Numbered from the stretch's first letter, positions 37,333 to 48,586 are shown. The stretch: 64,000 nt of DNA from Halomonas sp. (GCF_030457605.1 NZ_JAKDUR010000001.1:1-64000); one strand, 5' to 3'. A program made the numbers and translations. The notes: a model not told the origin generated them from the letters alone.

Positions 37333-37947
37333 TTATGGGCTTTCGCGCCGGTAAAGCCGTGCCGTGGTTTCGCCGGCCCGGGTTTGACGATAAAGCTGCC
37401 AGTTCTCGGGGGGCGCCGGCATGAGAGACGATTCTGCTTCCAGATAAATCAGCGCCTCCGGGGCCAGCCGGCCGCCGGTTTCAAGCGCCTCGCAGCAGGT
37501 GTCGATAAGCCCTTGATGAAAGGGCGGGTCAAGCAGCACCAGATCGAACGGTTCCTTCATCGCCGGCGGCTGGGCGAGAAACGCCTGAACGTCCTGGCGG
37601 GCCACATGACCTTTATCTGTCTGCAATGTGTCAAGGTTCTGTTGGAGTTGAGCCGCCGCGCCGGCATCCTGCTCCACGAAGTCCACGTGCGCAGCACCCC
37701 GGGACAAGGCTTCAATGCCCAGCGCGCCGGTACCGGCAAAGGCATCCAGCACGCGCTGGCCGTAAAGCGTCTGCCCCAGCCAGTTGAACAGCGTTTCGCG
37801 CACACGGTCCGGCGTCGGGCGCAGCCCCGGCAGGTCGAGTACGGGCAGCTGGCGGCGGCGGAAGTCGCCGCCGATGATGCGCAGTTTGCCGTTCGACCGG
37901 GTCTGGCCGCGCGTAGCGTTTTGTTTAAGGGAGCGTTTTCGTTTCAT
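37333..37947 (-). CDS. rsmD: 16S rRNA (guanine966-N2)-methyltransferase RsmD
   Basis: AdoMet-dependent enzyme acting on helix 31 of assembled 30S subunits. The 204-residue protein shows GKLRIIGGDFRRRQL, RPTPDRVRETLFNWLG, the AdoMet motif VLDAFAGTGALGIEALSRGA and the catalytic DPPF (LVLLDPPFHQG). The basic N-terminal 20 residues are variable. It is divergent from ftsY with 101 nt between, the same arrangement as in E. coli. Confidence 0.95.
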   Translation of the reverse strand: MKRKRSLKQNATRGQTRSNGKLRIIGGDFRRRQLPVLDLPGLRPTPDRVRETLFNWLGQTLYGQRVLDAFAGTGALGIEALSRGAAHVDFVEQDAGAAAQLQQNLDTLQTDKGHVARQDVQAFLAQPPAMKEPFDLVLLDPPFHQGLIDTCCEALETGGRLAPEALIYLEAESSLMPAPPENWQLYRQTRAGETTARLYRRESP

Positions 37948-38048
37948 GGGCGGGGATTGTAGCGCCCTGCTTATCCAAAGTCTTGATGTGCGGTGGTAGG
38001 ATGGAGCCCATTCTCTTTTTTTGATGATGACCTGCTCGGATATTGCCC

Positions 38049-39338
38049 ATGTTTGGTTTTTTTAAACGCAAGAAAAAGCACGATACCCGCGACGCCACGC
38101 CGGAAGACGACAACGTACAGAATGCTGACGCCACGCCGGATGAAAGCCACGCAAAGCAGCAGGATGACAGCGTTGAGGCGCCCACGCCGCCAGCCGCAGC
38201 CGAACCGGTTGTGAAAGATGAGCCGGCGCCGCCGCCCGTGACCGAGGCCGAAGCCAAACCTGATCCGGTCGTTGAGCCCGCCTCCGAGTTGTCACCACAC
38301 ATGGAACCGGAGCAGGCTTTCGAACCCGAACCCGAACCCGAACCCGAACCCGAACCCGAACCCGTACCATCGCAACCGGCGGAGCGGCCGGTGAAAAAAG
38401 GCTGGTTTTCGCGCATGAAGGCCGGGCTGGGCAAGACCCGCGCCAACCTGACCGACGGCATCGCCGATCTTTTTCTGGGCAAAAAGCAGATCGACGATGA
38501 GCTGCTGGAAGACCTGGAAACCCAGCTACTGATGGCCGATGTGGGCATTGAAGCCACCACCACGATTATCGAGCGGCTCGAAGCGCGGGTATCGCGCAAG
38601 GAAATCAGCGATCCGCAGGCGTTGTACCGCGGCCTGCAGGAAGAATTGACCGCCATGTTGGAGCCGGTGACCACGCCGCTGAGCCTTGAGAAAAGCGGCG
38701 ATGGCCCCTTCGTGATTCTGGTGGTCGGGGTGAACGGTGTGGGCAAGACAACCACCATCGGCAAGTTGACCCAGCGCTTTCAGCGCGAGGGCAAAAGCGT
38801 GATGCTGGCCGCCGGTGACACCTTCCGCGCCGCGGCGGTGGAGCAGCTCAAGGTCTGGGGCGAACGCAACAGTGTGCCGGTAATCGCCCAGCATACCGGC
38901 GCCGACAGCGCCTCGGTGGTGTATGACGCAGTGGCCGCCGCCAAGTCGCGGGGTATCGATGTGCTGATTGCCGATACCGCCGGCCGGCTGCACAACAAGA
39001 GCCACCTGATGGAAGAGCTGAAAAAGGTGCACCGAGTCATGCAAAAGCTCGACGCCAGCGCCCCCCATGAAGTCATGCTGGTGCTGGATGCCGGTACCGG
39101 CCAGAACGCGGTGACCCAGGCGAGCACCTTTAACGAAGCGGTGCCGGTCAGCGGCATTACCCTGACCAAACTCGACGGCACCGCCAAGGGCGGGGTGATT
39201 TTTGCGCTGGCCAAACAATTGCAAACGCCGATCCGCTTTATCGGCGTGGGCGAGGGCTTGGATGATCTTCGCCCCTTCGTCGCCAACGACTTTGTCAGCG
39301 CGCTGTTTGACCGCCAGGAAGACGACAGCCGCGAATGA
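38049..39338 (+). CDS. ftsY: Signal recognition particle receptor FtsY
   Basis: Membrane-associated SRP GTPase receptor. The 429-residue protein starts MFGFFKRKKKHD, a lipid-binding basic stretch, followed by a long acidic A domain (~10-115) with an EP dipeptide run at 92-105. The NG domain follows: VNGVGKTTTIGKL (P loop), DTAGRL, TKLDGTAKGG. It overlaps ftsE by 4 nt, so ftsY-ftsE-ftsX is a coupled operon. The Ffh partner is encoded at 14 kb. Confidence 0.96.
   Translation: MFGFFKRKKKHDTRDATPEDDNVQNADATPDESHAKQQDDSVEAPTPPAAAEPVVKDEPAPPPVTEAEAKPDPVVEPASELSPHMEPEQAFEPEPEPEPEPEPEPVPSQPAERPVKKGWFSRMKAGLGKTRANLTDGIADLFLGKKQIDDELLEDLETQLLMADVGIEATTTIIERLEARVSRKEISDPQALYRGLQEELTAMLEPVTTPLSLEKSGDGPFVILVVGVNGVGKTTTIGKLTQRFQREGKSVMLAAGDTFRAAAVEQLKVWGERNSVPVIAQHTGADSASVVYDAVAAAKSRGIDVLIADTAGRLHNKSHLMEELKKVHRVMQKLDASAPHEVMLVLDAGTGQNAVTQASTFNEAVPVSGITLTKLDGTAKGGVIFALAKQLQTPIRFIGVGEGLDDLRPFVANDFVSALFDRQEDDSRE
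38322..38363 (+). repeat. Seven tandem GAACCC hexamers in ftsY
   Basis: Seven perfect copies of GAACCC encode seven Glu-Pro dipeptides in the A domain of FtsY. Being a multiple of three, copy-number change would lengthen or shorten the acidic arm without breaking the frame. Confidence 0.95.
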
Positions 39339-40003
39339 TCGCCTTCGAGAACGTCGGCAAGCGCTATGGCGGGCGCTTCGAGGCGCTGTCACACCTGAGC
39401 TTCAGCGTTGGCCGGGGCGAGATGGTGTTTCTGACCGGCCACTCCGGCGCCGGCAAAAGCTCGCTTTTGCGCCTGATCATGCGTCTTGAGCGCCCCAGCC
39501 GTGGCCGTGTGGTGGTGGCCGGGCACGATATTGCCCGGCTACATGCAAGCCAGGTGCCGTTTTATCGCCGCCAGATTGGCGTGGTATTTCAGGATCACCA
39601 GCTGTTGTTCGACCGCTCGATTTTCCACAACGTTGCGCTGCCGCTGGAGATCCAGGGGGCCTCCCCGCGGGAAGTGGCGCGGCGGGTACGGGCCTCGCTG
39701 GACAAGGTCGGGCTGCTGCATCGCGAGCGCGCGCTGCCCATCGAGCTATCCGGCGGTGAACAGCAGCGCGTGGGTATTGCCCGCGCCGTGGTCAACAAGC
39801 CCTCGCTGCTGCTCGCCGACGAACCCACCGGCAATCTGGACCCACAGCTGTCGGCTGACATCATGGCGCTGTTCGAAGACTTCAACCGCATCGGTACCAC
39901 GGTGATGATAGCGAGTCACGATCTGGCCCTGATTACCCGGCTGCGCCATCGTATGCTGCGACTCAGTGACGGGCGACTGGTGGCTGACGAGGGGGCACAA
40001 TGA
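39335..40003 (+). CDS. ftsE: Cell division ATP-binding protein FtsE
   Basis: ABC ATPase of the FtsEX complex, which activates septal peptidoglycan hydrolases through EnvC-type partners. The 222-residue protein has Walker A GHSGAGKSSLL, the signature LSGGEQQRVGIARA and Walker B LLLADEPTGNLD. Coupled at both ends by ATGA overlaps with ftsY and ftsX. Confidence 0.97.
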   Translation: MIAFENVGKRYGGRFEALSHLSFSVGRGEMVFLTGHSGAGKSSLLRLIMRLERPSRGRVVVAGHDIARLHASQVPFYRRQIGVVFQDHQLLFDRSIFHNVALPLEIQGASPREVARRVRASLDKVGLLHRERALPIELSGGEQQRVGIARAVVNKPSLLLADEPTGNLDPQLSADIMALFEDFNRIGTTVMIASHDLALITRLRHRMLRLSDGRLVADEGAQ

Positions 40004-41034
40004 CAACGCCACGCAAACCCGCTACCACGCCGCGCCGCGGTGCCCGGCCAACACGCCGTGCCGCGCCGGCCGCCGCCGCCAGAGCGCCGAAGCCTGCGCT
40101 GTCGAGCACGCAGTGGGGTAGCCGCTTTCGTGCCTGGGCGCGCCATCACAAGGCCATGGCCATTGATAGCGTTCGGCGGCTATTGCGCTATCCCATTGGC
40201 AGTTTGCTCACCATGCTGGCCATTGCCATCGCGCTGGTGCTGCCTGCTGCCCTGTGGCTGACACTGTCAAGCGCCCGGTTGCTTGACGCCGAGCTGGACG
40301 ACAGCGCCACGCTGACGGTGTATCTGCAATCACGCATTGATACCGCCCAGGCCGGGCGAGTGGAGCAGGCAGTAGCTGCCGAGCCTGCCGTTAAGACCAC
40401 GCGGCTGATTACCGCCGCGCAGGGCATGGCGGACTTTCAGCAGGCGCTGGGGCTTGAAGATGCCCTTGACGGACTGGAAGACAACCCGCTGCCGGCCAGC
40501 ATTGTGGTCACGCCGGCGAGCGTGGCGCCCGAGGCCATGCAGGCGCTTTCCGGGCGGCTGGAGGCGCTTTCCGGCGTGGATGAAGTCCGTGTTGACCTGG
40601 CCTGGGTCGAGCGCCTGCGGCATCTGGCCGAGCTTGGCCAGCGCGTGACGCTGGCGCTGGGCGTGCTGTTCGGGTTGGGTGTATTGCTGGTGGTGGGCAA
40701 TACTATCCGGCTGGCGGTAGAAAGCCGGCGGCGCGAGATAGAAGTGGTGATGTTGATCGGCGCGACCCACGCGTTCGTGCGCCGGCCGTTTCTGTACAGC
40801 GGTGCCTGGTATGGCCTGGGTGGCGGGCTTTTGGCGCTGGGGCTTTTAACCCTGGGTGGGCGCTGGCTGGCGCTGCCGGTGCAGGCGCTTGCGGCCAGTT
40901 ACGGCGCGGGGTTCAGTTTGCCGGCGCTGGGTATCGGGGGCTCTACAATCCTGCTGTCTTGCAGTACACTACTCGGCTGGCTGGGCGCTTGGGTTGCCGT
41001 CACGCGACATCTGGCCAGTATCAAGCCGCGGTAG
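40000..41034 (+). CDS. ftsX: Cell division protein FtsX
   Basis: Membrane partner of FtsE. The 344-residue protein has a basic, Pro/Ala-rich cytoplasmic tail of ~50 residues and a first helix at ~66-87 ([20 protein letters not shown]). A periplasmic domain (~90-210) follows, then three more helices typical of the FtsX/MacB permease fold. The N-terminal tail is longer and more basic than average. Followed after 140 nt by rpoH, the conserved order. Confidence 0.95.
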   Translation: MTTPRKPATTPRRGARPTRRAAPAAAARAPKPALSSTQWGSRFRAWARHHKAMAIDSVRRLLRYPIGSLLTMLAIAIALVLPAALWLTLSSARLLDAELDDSATLTVYLQSRIDTAQAGRVEQAVAAEPAVKTTRLITAAQGMADFQQALGLEDALDGLEDNPLPASIVVTPASVAPEAMQALSGRLEALSGVDEVRVDLAWVERLRHLAELGQRVTLALGVLFGLGVLLVVGNTIRLAVESRRREIEVVMLIGATHAFVRRPFLYSGAWYGLGGGLLALGLLTLGGRWLALPVQALAASYGAGFSLPALGIGGSTILLSCSTLLGWLGAWVAVTRHLASIKPR

Positions 41035-41174
41035 GCGGAAGGATACTTTTACGGCATATTCCGCTACATTGCCGGTCAAACGCATTAAACACGGCGCGAA
41101 GGGAACTTTTTGTCAGTTGTAACGTCTATTGTTCCAGTCAACCACATTGGGGTTATCAGGGAGACCATCTGCAC

Positions 41175-42047
41175 ATGAGCAACAGTCTTCTACCGGTGGG
41201 TCAGCTCTCTCCAGGCAATGATCTGGGCGGCTATATACACGCGGTCGGCAGTATTGCGGTATTAAGCGCGGAAGAAGAGCGCACGTTAGCCTGGCGCCTT
41301 TACGATGAAGGCGACCTGGAGGCGGCGCGTCGTCTGGTGCTTTCGCACCTGCGCTTTGTGGTACATATTGCACGCAGCTATTCCGGCTACGGTTTGGCAC
41401 AGTCGGATCTGATTCAGGAAGGTAACGTCGGCCTGATGAAGGCCGTCAAACGCTTTGATCCGAACCAGGGCGTGCGTCTGGTCTCTTTTGCCGTGCACTG
41501 GATCAAGGCCGAAATCCACGAGTTCGTGCTGCGCAACTGGCGCATCGTCAAAATTGCCACGACCAAGGCGCAGCGCAAACTGTTTTTCAACCTGCGTAGC
41601 GCGAAAAAGCGCCTGGCCTGGCTCAATAACGACGAAGTCAACGCCATCGCCAAGGACCTTGACGTCAAGCCGGCGGTGGTGCGCGACATGGAAGGGCGCC
41701 TGTCGTCCTACGATGCCGGCTTTGACGCCTCGCCGGGCGACGATGAGGACAGCAGCAGCGCCTACCGGGCGCCGGTGCATTTCCTCAACGATGAAGCCGC
41801 CGATCCGGCCACGCAGCTGGAAGACAGCGACTACGAGCAGGACGCTTCGCGCCGTCTGCAGGGAGCCCTTGAGGGGCTTGACCAGCGCTCGCGGGACATT
41901 CTCCAGCGCCGCTGGCTGGCCGAGCAAAAGGCCACGCTGCACGATCTGGCCGACGTTTACGGGGTATCGGCCGAGCGTATTCGTCAGCTTGAGAAAAACG
42001 CCATGAAAAAGCTGCGCCACAAGATGGGCGAGACGCTTTTCGCCTGA
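41175..42047 (+). CDS. rpoH: RNA polymerase heat-shock sigma factor RpoH
   Basis: Sigma-32 directing heat-shock gene transcription. The ATG at 41175 after GGGAG gives 290 residues. Region 2 contains [20 protein letters not shown] and the -10-reading helix; the RpoH box [10 protein letters not shown] is at 133-142, which separates it from RpoS and RpoD. Region 4 ends with the [23 protein letters not shown]. The 140-nt leader may include its own promoters. I cannot judge by eye whether it folds into an RNA thermometer. Confidence 0.96.
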   Translation: MSNSLLPVGQLSPGNDLGGYIHAVGSIAVLSAEEERTLAWRLYDEGDLEAARRLVLSHLRFVVHIARSYSGYGLAQSDLIQEGNVGLMKAVKRFDPNQGVRLVSFAVHWIKAEIHEFVLRNWRIVKIATTKAQRKLFFNLRSAKKRLAWLNNDEVNAIAKDLDVKPAVVRDMEGRLSSYDAGFDASPGDDEDSSSAYRAPVHFLNDEAADPATQLEDSDYEQDASRRLQGALEGLDQRSRDILQRRWLAEQKATLHDLADVYGVSAERIRQLEKNAMKKLRHKMGETLFA

Positions 42048-42093
42048 TGACGCTTGCTCGATATGCCTGGCCTGTGCGGTAGTCGCACAATAT

Positions 42094-42122
42094 AAAAACG
42101 GCGCCTTCAAGGCGCCGTTTTT
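42094..42122. terminator. Bidirectional terminator between rpoH and slmA
   Basis: A 12-bp stem (AAAAACGGCGCC with GGCGCCGTTTTT) has a 5-nt loop. It gives a T run on both strands and serves the convergent rpoH and slmA genes. Confidence 0.92.
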
Positions 42123-42139
42123 GCGTCAGGGGCAGCGGG

Positions 42140-42748
42140 TCAAGCGCTTTGTGCGATCGGGCGCAGCAGCCGGGCCGAGAGCAGCGCCCACTGATCGTTC
42201 CAGTAGGTAGTGGGCAGGTGCTTGAAATCGCTACGCACATACTGGGAAATACGCCCTTCGGCGTGAGCCATCAGCAGGTTGGCCGCCGCCGATGCGGGAA
42301 TGTCGGGGCGTAGCCCCTCATGCAGCTCGGCTTCGCGCAGTATCTGTTTGAACTGCAGCTCAAGCCGTTCGAACAACTGGTGAATGCGCTGGCGTAGCCT
42401 TGCGGTCTCGCCGGTTAGCGCATCGCCGCCCATGACCCGGGCCAGTCCCGGATTTTTTTCCGCGAAGCCCAGCAGCAGCGAAAGAATCGTGCCGCAGCGG
42501 TCAGTGGCGTTGGGCACGTCGCTCAAGATCAGGGTAACGCGGGCAAAAATGCTTTCCTCGATAAAGTCGATCAGCCCTTCAAACATGCGGGCCTTGCTTG
42601 GAAAGTGACGATAAAGCGCGGCTTCCGACACGCCGACCTGGCGCGCGAGGGCTGCGGTGGTAATGCGCTTGCCGCTGTCATCCTCGAGCATTTGTGCGAG
42701 CGCCTGAAGAATCTGCTCGCGGCGGCGCGGCTTGTGCTTCTCGCTCAT
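42140..42748 (-). CDS. slmA: Nucleoid occlusion factor SlmA
   Basis: TetR-fold DNA-binding protein that blocks FtsZ ring formation over the nucleoid. The sequence follows E. coli SlmA: RREQILQALAQMLE, RITTAALARQVGVSEAALYR, HFPSKARMFEGLIDFIEES, then LLLGFAEKNPGLARV. Two in-frame ATGs exist (42754 and 42748). GAGGG lies 7 nt before the second, which gives 202 residues. It is the last gene of the minus-strand coaBC-dut-algC-argB-slmA cluster. Confidence 0.94.
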   Translation of the reverse strand: MSEKHKPRRREQILQALAQMLEDDSGKRITTAALARQVGVSEAALYRHFPSKARMFEGLIDFIEESIFARVTLILSDVPNATDRCGTILSLLLGFAEKNPGLARVMGGDALTGETARLRQRIHQLFERLELQFKQILREAELHEGLRPDIPASAAANLLMAHAEGRISQYVRSDFKHLPTTYWNDQWALLSARLLRPIAQSA

Positions 42749-42768
42749 GATCATGCCCTCCGTGGCGG

Positions 42769-43689
<921 letters not shown>

Positions 43690-43743
43690 TTATTAAGCGT
43701 TTTATTGATGATTTTATTAATGTTTTTCGTGGCCGCTGTATGA

Positions 43744-45147
43744 TCAGCGGCTGTCGGGCAGTTCCAGCGTGGCGTCAAGCTGTGACAGGGCGTCGGCAAA
43801 GCGCGACTTGATGCGCTCAAGCGCGGCGTCGCTTTTGCCTTCAAAGCGCAGCACCAGTACCGGCGTGGTGTTCGAGGCGCGGCACAGCCCCCAGCCGTCG
43901 GGATAGTCTACGCGGATGCCGTCGAGGGTGGTTTTGATACCTTCGCCGAAGTCGCCTTCCCGGGCAAGCTTCTCGACCAGCTCGAACTTGGTGGCATCGG
44001 TAACGGCGATATTGATTTCCGGCGTGCCCACGTCCAGCGGAAAGCGCTGGAAGAAAATGTCGGCATCGTCTTGCTGGCCGGAAAGGATTTCCACCAGCCG
44101 CGCGGCGGCGTAAAGGCCGTCATCAAAGCCGTACCAGCGCTCCTTGAAGAACACGTGGCCGCTCATTTCGCCAGCCAGCGCGGCCCCGGTTTCTTTCATC
44201 CGTGCCTTGATCAGCGAGTGGCCGGTGCGCCACATTTCCGGCTCGCCGCCGGCCTGCTCGATGACTTCGGTCAGGTTGCCGGTACATTTGACGTCAAAAA
44301 TCACCTTGGCGCCGGGGTTGCGGCCGAGCATGTCGGTGGCAAAGGCCATCAGCAGGTGGTCGGGGTAGATGAGCTTGCCGCTCGGGGTGATGACGCCCAG
44401 CCGGTCGCCGTCGCCGTCAAAGGCCAGACCGATGTCGGCGCCGGTTTCGTTGACCCTGGCCACAAGGTCAACGAGGTTTTCCGGCTTGCCGGGGTCGGGG
44501 TGGTGGTTGGGGAAGGTGCCGTCGATGTCATCGAACAGCGGCACGGTGTCGATGCCCAGCCGGCGGATCAACTCGGGGCCAAGTTCCCCGGCCACGCCGT
44601 TGCCGCAGTCGACCACGGCCTTGAGCGGGCGCTTGACGCGGATATCGCCGACGATGCGCGCCAGATACGTCTCGCGCAGGTCTTCTTCGCTGACCTGGCC
44701 TTCGCCCTGGTTGGCAGGATAAGTCAGGTCGCCGTCGACGATGCGTTGGTAGAGCGCGGTAATGGCCTCGCCGGAGAGCGTCTCGCCACCGAGTACGATC
44801 TTGAAGCCGTTGTAATCCGGCGGGTTGTGGCTGCCGGTGACCATGACGCCGGACGTCGTGCCGTCGAGCACGTGGGTAGCAAAGTAAAGCACCGGGGTCG
44901 GCACCATGCCGATGTTGATCACGTTCTGGCCGGCAGCGGTCAGCCCGCGGATCAGTGCGGCCTGCAGGCGCTCGCCCGAGAGGCGCCCGTCCCGGGCAAC
45001 GACCACGGTGGTTTCGCCGCGGGCGCTGGCTTCACTACCGATGGCATGGCCGATCAGCGTGACGCTTTCGTCGGTAAGGGTGTCGTCAACGATGCCGCGA
45101 ATGTCGTAGGCGCGGAAGATGGAGGCGTTCAGGGAGGCGTGGGTCAT
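43744..45147 (-). CDS. algC: Phosphomannomutase/phosphoglucomutase
   Basis: Interconverts hexose 1- and 6-phosphates for exopolysaccharide and LPS precursors. The 467-residue enzyme has the phosphoserine loop VMVTGSHNPPDYNG, the metal loop DGDGDRLGV, the sugar loop GEMSGHVFF and the C-terminal phosphate-binding RASNTTPVLVLRFEG. The length and order beside dut, coaBC and argB match Pseudomonas AlgC. 37 nt downstream of dut on the same strand. Confidence 0.95.
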   Translation of the reverse strand: MTHASLNASIFRAYDIRGIVDDTLTDESVTLIGHAIGSEASARGETTVVVARDGRLSGERLQAALIRGLTAAGQNVINIGMVPTPVLYFATHVLDGTTSGVMVTGSHNPPDYNGFKIVLGGETLSGEAITALYQRIVDGDLTYPANQGEGQVSEEDLRETYLARIVGDIRVKRPLKAVVDCGNGVAGELGPELIRRLGIDTVPLFDDIDGTFPNHHPDPGKPENLVDLVARVNETGADIGLAFDGDGDRLGVITPSGKLIYPDHLLMAFATDMLGRNPGAKVIFDVKCTGNLTEVIEQAGGEPEMWRTGHSLIKARMKETGAALAGEMSGHVFFKERWYGFDDGLYAAARLVEILSGQQDDADIFFQRFPLDVGTPEINIAVTDATKFELVEKLAREGDFGEGIKTTLDGIRVDYPDGWGLCRASNTTPVLVLRFEGKSDAALERIKSRFADALSQLDATLELPDSR

Positions 45148-45184
45148 GGTCGTCTCTGCATGAAATCAAGCGGTGAAAAAGATA

Positions 45185-45649
45185 TTAGTGCGCGCCGGTG
45201 CTGCCGAAGCCGCCGTCGCCGCGCTGGCTTGCGGTGAAGTGCTCGACCACCTCAAGCTCGGCCTGCACCACGGGCACCAGCACGTACTGGGCCAGGCGCG
45301 CGAACGGCTCGACGGTGAAGGCGCGCTGGCCGCGGTTCCAGACCGAGATCATCAGCTCGCCCTGATAGTCGGCGTCGATCAGCCCGACGAGATTGCCCAG
45401 CACAATGCCGTGCTTGTGACCCAGCCCCGAGCGCGGCAGGATCATCCCGGCAAGGCCCGGATCGCGGATGTAAATGGCAAGACCGGTGCGCACCAGTTCG
45501 CAATCGCCGGGCTCAAGGGTGAGCGGTGCATCAAGCAGCGCGCGCAAATCCATACCGGCAGAGCCCAGGGTGGCGTAGGTGGGCAGGTAGTCGCGCAGGC
45601 GCTCGTCCAGCAGCTGGCATTCAAGGCGCGGGCGGGTAGCAGTGGTCAT
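45185..45649 (-). CDS. dut: dUTP diphosphatase
   Basis: Trimeric dUTPase that keeps uracil out of DNA and supplies dUMP. The 154-residue protein has motif 1 (GSAGMDLRA), motif 2 (PRSGLG), motif 3 ([11 protein letters not shown]), motif 4 (RLAQYVLVP) and the C-terminal motif 5 ([12 protein letters not shown]) that closes over substrate. The ATG overlaps the coaBC stop as ATGA. Confidence 0.97.
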   Translation of the reverse strand: MTTATRPRLECQLLDERLRDYLPTYATLGSAGMDLRALLDAPLTLEPGDCELVRTGLAIYIRDPGLAGMILPRSGLGHKHGIVLGNLVGLIDADYQGELMISVWNRGQRAFTVEPFARLAQYVLVPVVQAELEVVEHFTASQRGDGGFGSTGAH

Positions 45650-46911
45650 GATGTTTCCCTGGTATGTGTCGATGGCGGGGCAGGCGAGAGTGTCAGCGCG
45701 CGCTGAACGACCGCTCGGGCAAGCTGGATTTTGGGCTGGGGCGACTGGTGTTCGCTGACGTTGCCCGACGGTGTGCGCCACAGCAGCCAGGCGGCGTTGT
45801 CGTCGCTGCCAAAGCCCAGCCCGGCGGCGGAGACGTCGTTGGCCACGATCATGTCCAGCGCCTTGCGCTTCAGTTTGCCTTCGGCGTAGTGCCTGACGTC
45901 CCGGGTTTCAGCGGCAAAGCCGACCACCACCGGCGGGCGTTGAGCAGCGTCCAGCGCGGTAACCTCGGCGATGATGTCGGGATTTTTGATCAATGTCAGC
46001 GTCAGGCCGTCGCTGTTGTCGGTTTTCTTGAGCTTGTGCTCGGCCGTTTCGGCAGCGCGATAGTCGGATACCGCCGCACAGCCGATGAATACGTCAGCAG
46101 TGGGCGCCAGTTGCATGGCTTTCTGGTGCATGTCGGCAGCAGTTTCCACGGCAATGCGTTCGGCACCGACAGGCGTGGAAAGGGCGACCGGGCCGCTGAT
46201 CAGCGTGACCCGCGCGCCCTGTTCAAGGGCGGCGGTGGCCAGCGCGTAGCCCATTTTCCCCGAGCTGTGGTTGGTCAAATAGCGTACCGGGTCCAGCGCC
46301 TCGCGGGTGGGGCCGGCGGTGATCACCACATGCTTGCCGGTAGCGGCACTTGCCGGCGGGGCCAAGCGCGCGAAGAGCGCGGCCACGATGTCGTCGGGCT
46401 CGCTCATGCGCCCGGGGCCGGTGTCGCCACAGGCCTGATCGCCGGCCCCGGGGCCGATCAGCTGCCAGCCGTCCCCGTTCAGTATGGCGATGTTGCGCTG
46501 GGTGGCCGGGTTGCGCCACATGGCCTGATTCATCGCCGGGGCAATCAGTTTGGGCGCATCGCTTGCCAGGCACAGGGTCGTGAGCAGGTCATCGGCCAGG
46601 CCGTGAACCAGGCGGGCGATGAGGTCGGCGGTGGCCGGGGCGATCAGCACCGCATCGGCCCAGCGCGCCAGCTCGATATGGCCCATGCCGGCTTCGGCGT
46701 CGGCATCCAGCAGCGAGGTGCGTACCGGCTCGCCGGACAGCGCCTGCAGCGTCATCGGTGTGATAAACGCTTGAGCACCGTCGGTCATGACCACGCGCAC
46801 TTCGCAGCCGGCCTGTTTCAGCAAGCGTGTAATCAGCGCGCTTTTATACGCGGCAATGCCGGCACTGATGCCCAGCAGTACGCGTTTGCCCGATAAGGAT
46901 AAAGAAGCCAT
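45646..46911 (-). CDS. coaBC: Bifunctional CoaBC (phosphopantothenoylcysteine synthetase/decarboxylase)
   Basis: Two consecutive steps of coenzyme A synthesis. The ATG at 46911 with GGAGGTGC upstream gives 422 residues starting [20 protein letters not shown]. The N-terminal CoaC flavodecarboxylase has IAAYKS and [16 protein letters not shown]. The C-terminal CoaB has [20 protein letters not shown] and [10 protein letters not shown], with the KLKK lysines near residue 290. Divergent from radC. Confidence 0.96.
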   Translation of the reverse strand: MASLSLSGKRVLLGISAGIAAYKSALITRLLKQAGCEVRVVMTDGAQAFITPMTLQALSGEPVRTSLLDADAEAGMGHIELARWADAVLIAPATADLIARLVHGLADDLLTTLCLASDAPKLIAPAMNQAMWRNPATQRNIAILNGDGWQLIGPGAGDQACGDTGPGRMSEPDDIVAALFARLAPPASAATGKHVVITAGPTREALDPVRYLTNHSSGKMGYALATAALEQGARVTLISGPVALSTPVGAERIAVETAADMHQKAMQLAPTADVFIGCAAVSDYRAAETAEHKLKKTDNSDGLTLTLIKNPDIIAEVTALDAAQRPPVVVGFAAETRDVRHYAEGKLKRKALDMIVANDVSAAGLGFGSDDNAAWLLWRTPSGNVSEHQSPQPKIQLARAVVQRALTLSPAPPSTHTRETS

Positions 46912-47036
46912 GGCGGGATAGCACCTCCGTTTTTCAAGGCGCTTACCATACCATTCGCGCCGCCGCTTTGGCATGCTGAGCGGACGGGCATTGGCCATGG
47001 ATAACAGGCAGGAATGACACGGAGGCAGGGACGCGT

Positions 47037-47711
47037 ATGGGTATCAATCACTGGCCGGAAGGCGAACGGCCGCGGGAAAAACTGCTGCATCTGGGCGCTC
47101 AGGTGCTGTCGGATGCCGAGCTGCTGGCGATTTTTTTGCGCGTCGGCGTGCGCGGGCGTTCAGCGGTGGATCTGGCGCGGGATCTGCTCTCGCAGTTTGG
47201 CGGGCTGCGTTCGCTGTTGGAGGCCGACCGCCAGACGTTTTGTGCCGGCAAGGGGCTTGGCGATGCCAAATATGCCCAACTACAGGCCACCCTTGAGCTT
47301 TCCCGGCGGCATTTGGCCAGCCAGCTGGCGCGCGGTAACGCGCTGACCTCGCCGGCGCTGGTGCGCCACTACCTGACCGCACAAATGCGCCACCTGGGCC
47401 ACGAGGAGTTCGCTGCGCTGTTTCTGGATACTCAGCACCGTATTCTGCGCTTTGAGTCGCTGTTTCGTGGGACGCTGGACAGCGCCTCGGTGTATCCGCG
47501 TGAAGTGGCCAAGCGAGCGCTTGAGCTGAACGCTGGTGCGGTGATCCTGGCCCATAACCATCCGTCCGGCGTGGCTGAGCCGAGCGATGCCGACCGGCGC
47601 ATTACCCGGCGATTGCAAGACGCGCTGGGACTTTTTGATATCCGCGTGCTGGACCACTTTGTGGTGGGTGATGGCGAGGTGGTGTCGTTTGCCGAGCGCG
47701 GCTGGATATAA
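47037..47711 (+). CDS. radC: RadC-family JAB domain protein
   Basis: A 224-residue RadC homologue, conserved but of unproven biochemical role. The N-terminal helix-hairpin-helix-like region ([20 protein letters not shown]) precedes the JAB/MPN+ metalloprotease-like domain with the HxHx7D-type motif [16 protein letters not shown]. The sequence is intact. Divergent from coaBC, upstream of rpmB-rpmG, as in many gammaproteobacteria. Confidence 0.93.
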   Translation: MGINHWPEGERPREKLLHLGAQVLSDAELLAIFLRVGVRGRSAVDLARDLLSQFGGLRSLLEADRQTFCAGKGLGDAKYAQLQATLELSRRHLASQLARGNALTSPALVRHYLTAQMRHLGHEEFAALFLDTQHRILRFESLFRGTLDSASVYPREVAKRALELNAGAVILAHNHPSGVAEPSDADRRITRRLQDALGLFDIRVLDHFVVGDGEVVSFAERGWI

Positions 47712-48094
47712 CGCGGATTTTATGCGATATTATGCGCCCTATTATCGGCGCGTCTGCGCGCCGGTGTCATTATATGGTTTGTTGAAAGTGTCCACTGAAG
47801 CGGTTCACGGAAACGATTCGGCACTGGGCTTTCGATCAACAGGGCAAGGGATTACCGGAGCAAGGCAGGCCGATTTTGCCCGACAGAGCGGGTAACGGCA
47901 TGTTTATGCTGTGTGGCAGCGGTTTTCCTTGTTGCCTGCGGTAACTTCTGGTATAAAGTGCCACCTTTGAATTTGGGTTGAATAACGGGTTTGGGAAAAG
48001 TCGCGGCATAACGCGTCGGTTGCCTCCCTGCTCCGATCTGCCCGACGTTTTAAAAAACGACTTTGAACAACTCGCCAAGCGGTTGGAGGCTCTC
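47712..48094. other. radC-rpmB intergenic region
   Basis: The 383-nt gap contains the rpmB promoter at 47929-47957 and a leader of about 130 nt. The first 200 nt after radC hold A/T-rich runs (47715-47780) and no clear terminator or open frame with a ribosome site. Confidence 0.7.
47929..47957 (+). promoter_or_regulatory. Probable promoter for rpmB-rpmG
   Basis: TTGTTG (-35, 4/6) and TATAAA (-10, 5/6) are spaced by exactly 17 nt, with an extended -10 TGG. The leader to rpmB is about 130 nt. Confidence 0.6.
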
Positions 48095-48331
48095 ATGTCC
48101 AATGTATGTCAGATTACCGGCAAGCGCCCGGTATACGGTAATAACGTTTCTCACTCTCAGCGTAAAACGCGTCGTCGTTTCGCGCCGAACCTGCACTCGC
48201 ACCGCTTTTGGGTCGAGTCGGAAAACCGCTTCGTCAAGCTGCGCGTTTCCTCCAAGGGTATGCGCATCATCGACAAGAAAGGTATCGACAGCGTACTTGC
48301 CGACATGCGCAAGCGCGGCGAATCGTTCTAA
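48095..48331 (+). CDS. rpmB: 50S ribosomal protein L28
   Basis: A 78-residue basic protein. The start [20 protein letters not shown] and the [16 protein letters not shown] block are diagnostic. GGAGG lies 6 nt before the ATG at 48095. The frame from 47978 is upstream read-through and not supported. Paired with rpmG. Confidence 0.97.
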   Translation: MSNVCQITGKRPVYGNNVSHSQRKTRRRFAPNLHSHRFWVESENRFVKLRVSSKGMRIIDKKGIDSVLADMRKRGESF

Positions 48332-48390
48332 TACGCCTTCGGGCCAGGTTTTGGTTCATTTCTTGAGCCAGTTTTTGGGAGAGTTACACC

Positions 48391-48546
48391 ATGCGCGACA
48401 AGATTAAGCTGGTATCCAGCGCCGGTACCGGCCATTTCTACACCACCGACAAGAACAAGCGGAACACCCCCGACAAGTTCGAGTTCAAGAAGTACGATCC
48501 GGTGGTACGCAAGCACGTCATGTACAAGGAAGCCAAGATCAAGTAA
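48391..48546 (+). CDS. rpmG: 50S ribosomal protein L33
   Basis: A 51-residue protein translated as [20 protein letters not shown], then [20 protein letters not shown] and [11 protein letters not shown]. It is the zinc-free (C-minus) form, without the CxxC pairs. GGGAGAG lies upstream of the ATG. It follows rpmB after 59 nt and ends before an intrinsic terminator. Confidence 0.97.
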   Translation: MRDKIKLVSSAGTGHFYTTDKNKRNTPDKFEFKKYDPVVRKHVMYKEAKIK

Positions 48547-48586
48547 GCGCTTATGATTGGCTTTCCCCGCAGGCGAGCGCCTGTTG

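Noticed and set aside
41035-41174. RNA thermometer in the rpoH leader
   Set aside because: Possible by analogy with E. coli, but no clear pairing of the ribosome site was visible by eye, so it was not claimed.
48093-48407. Plus-strand overlapping frame across rpmB and rpmG
   Set aside because: It overlaps two canonical ribosomal protein genes in a different frame and has no supporting features.
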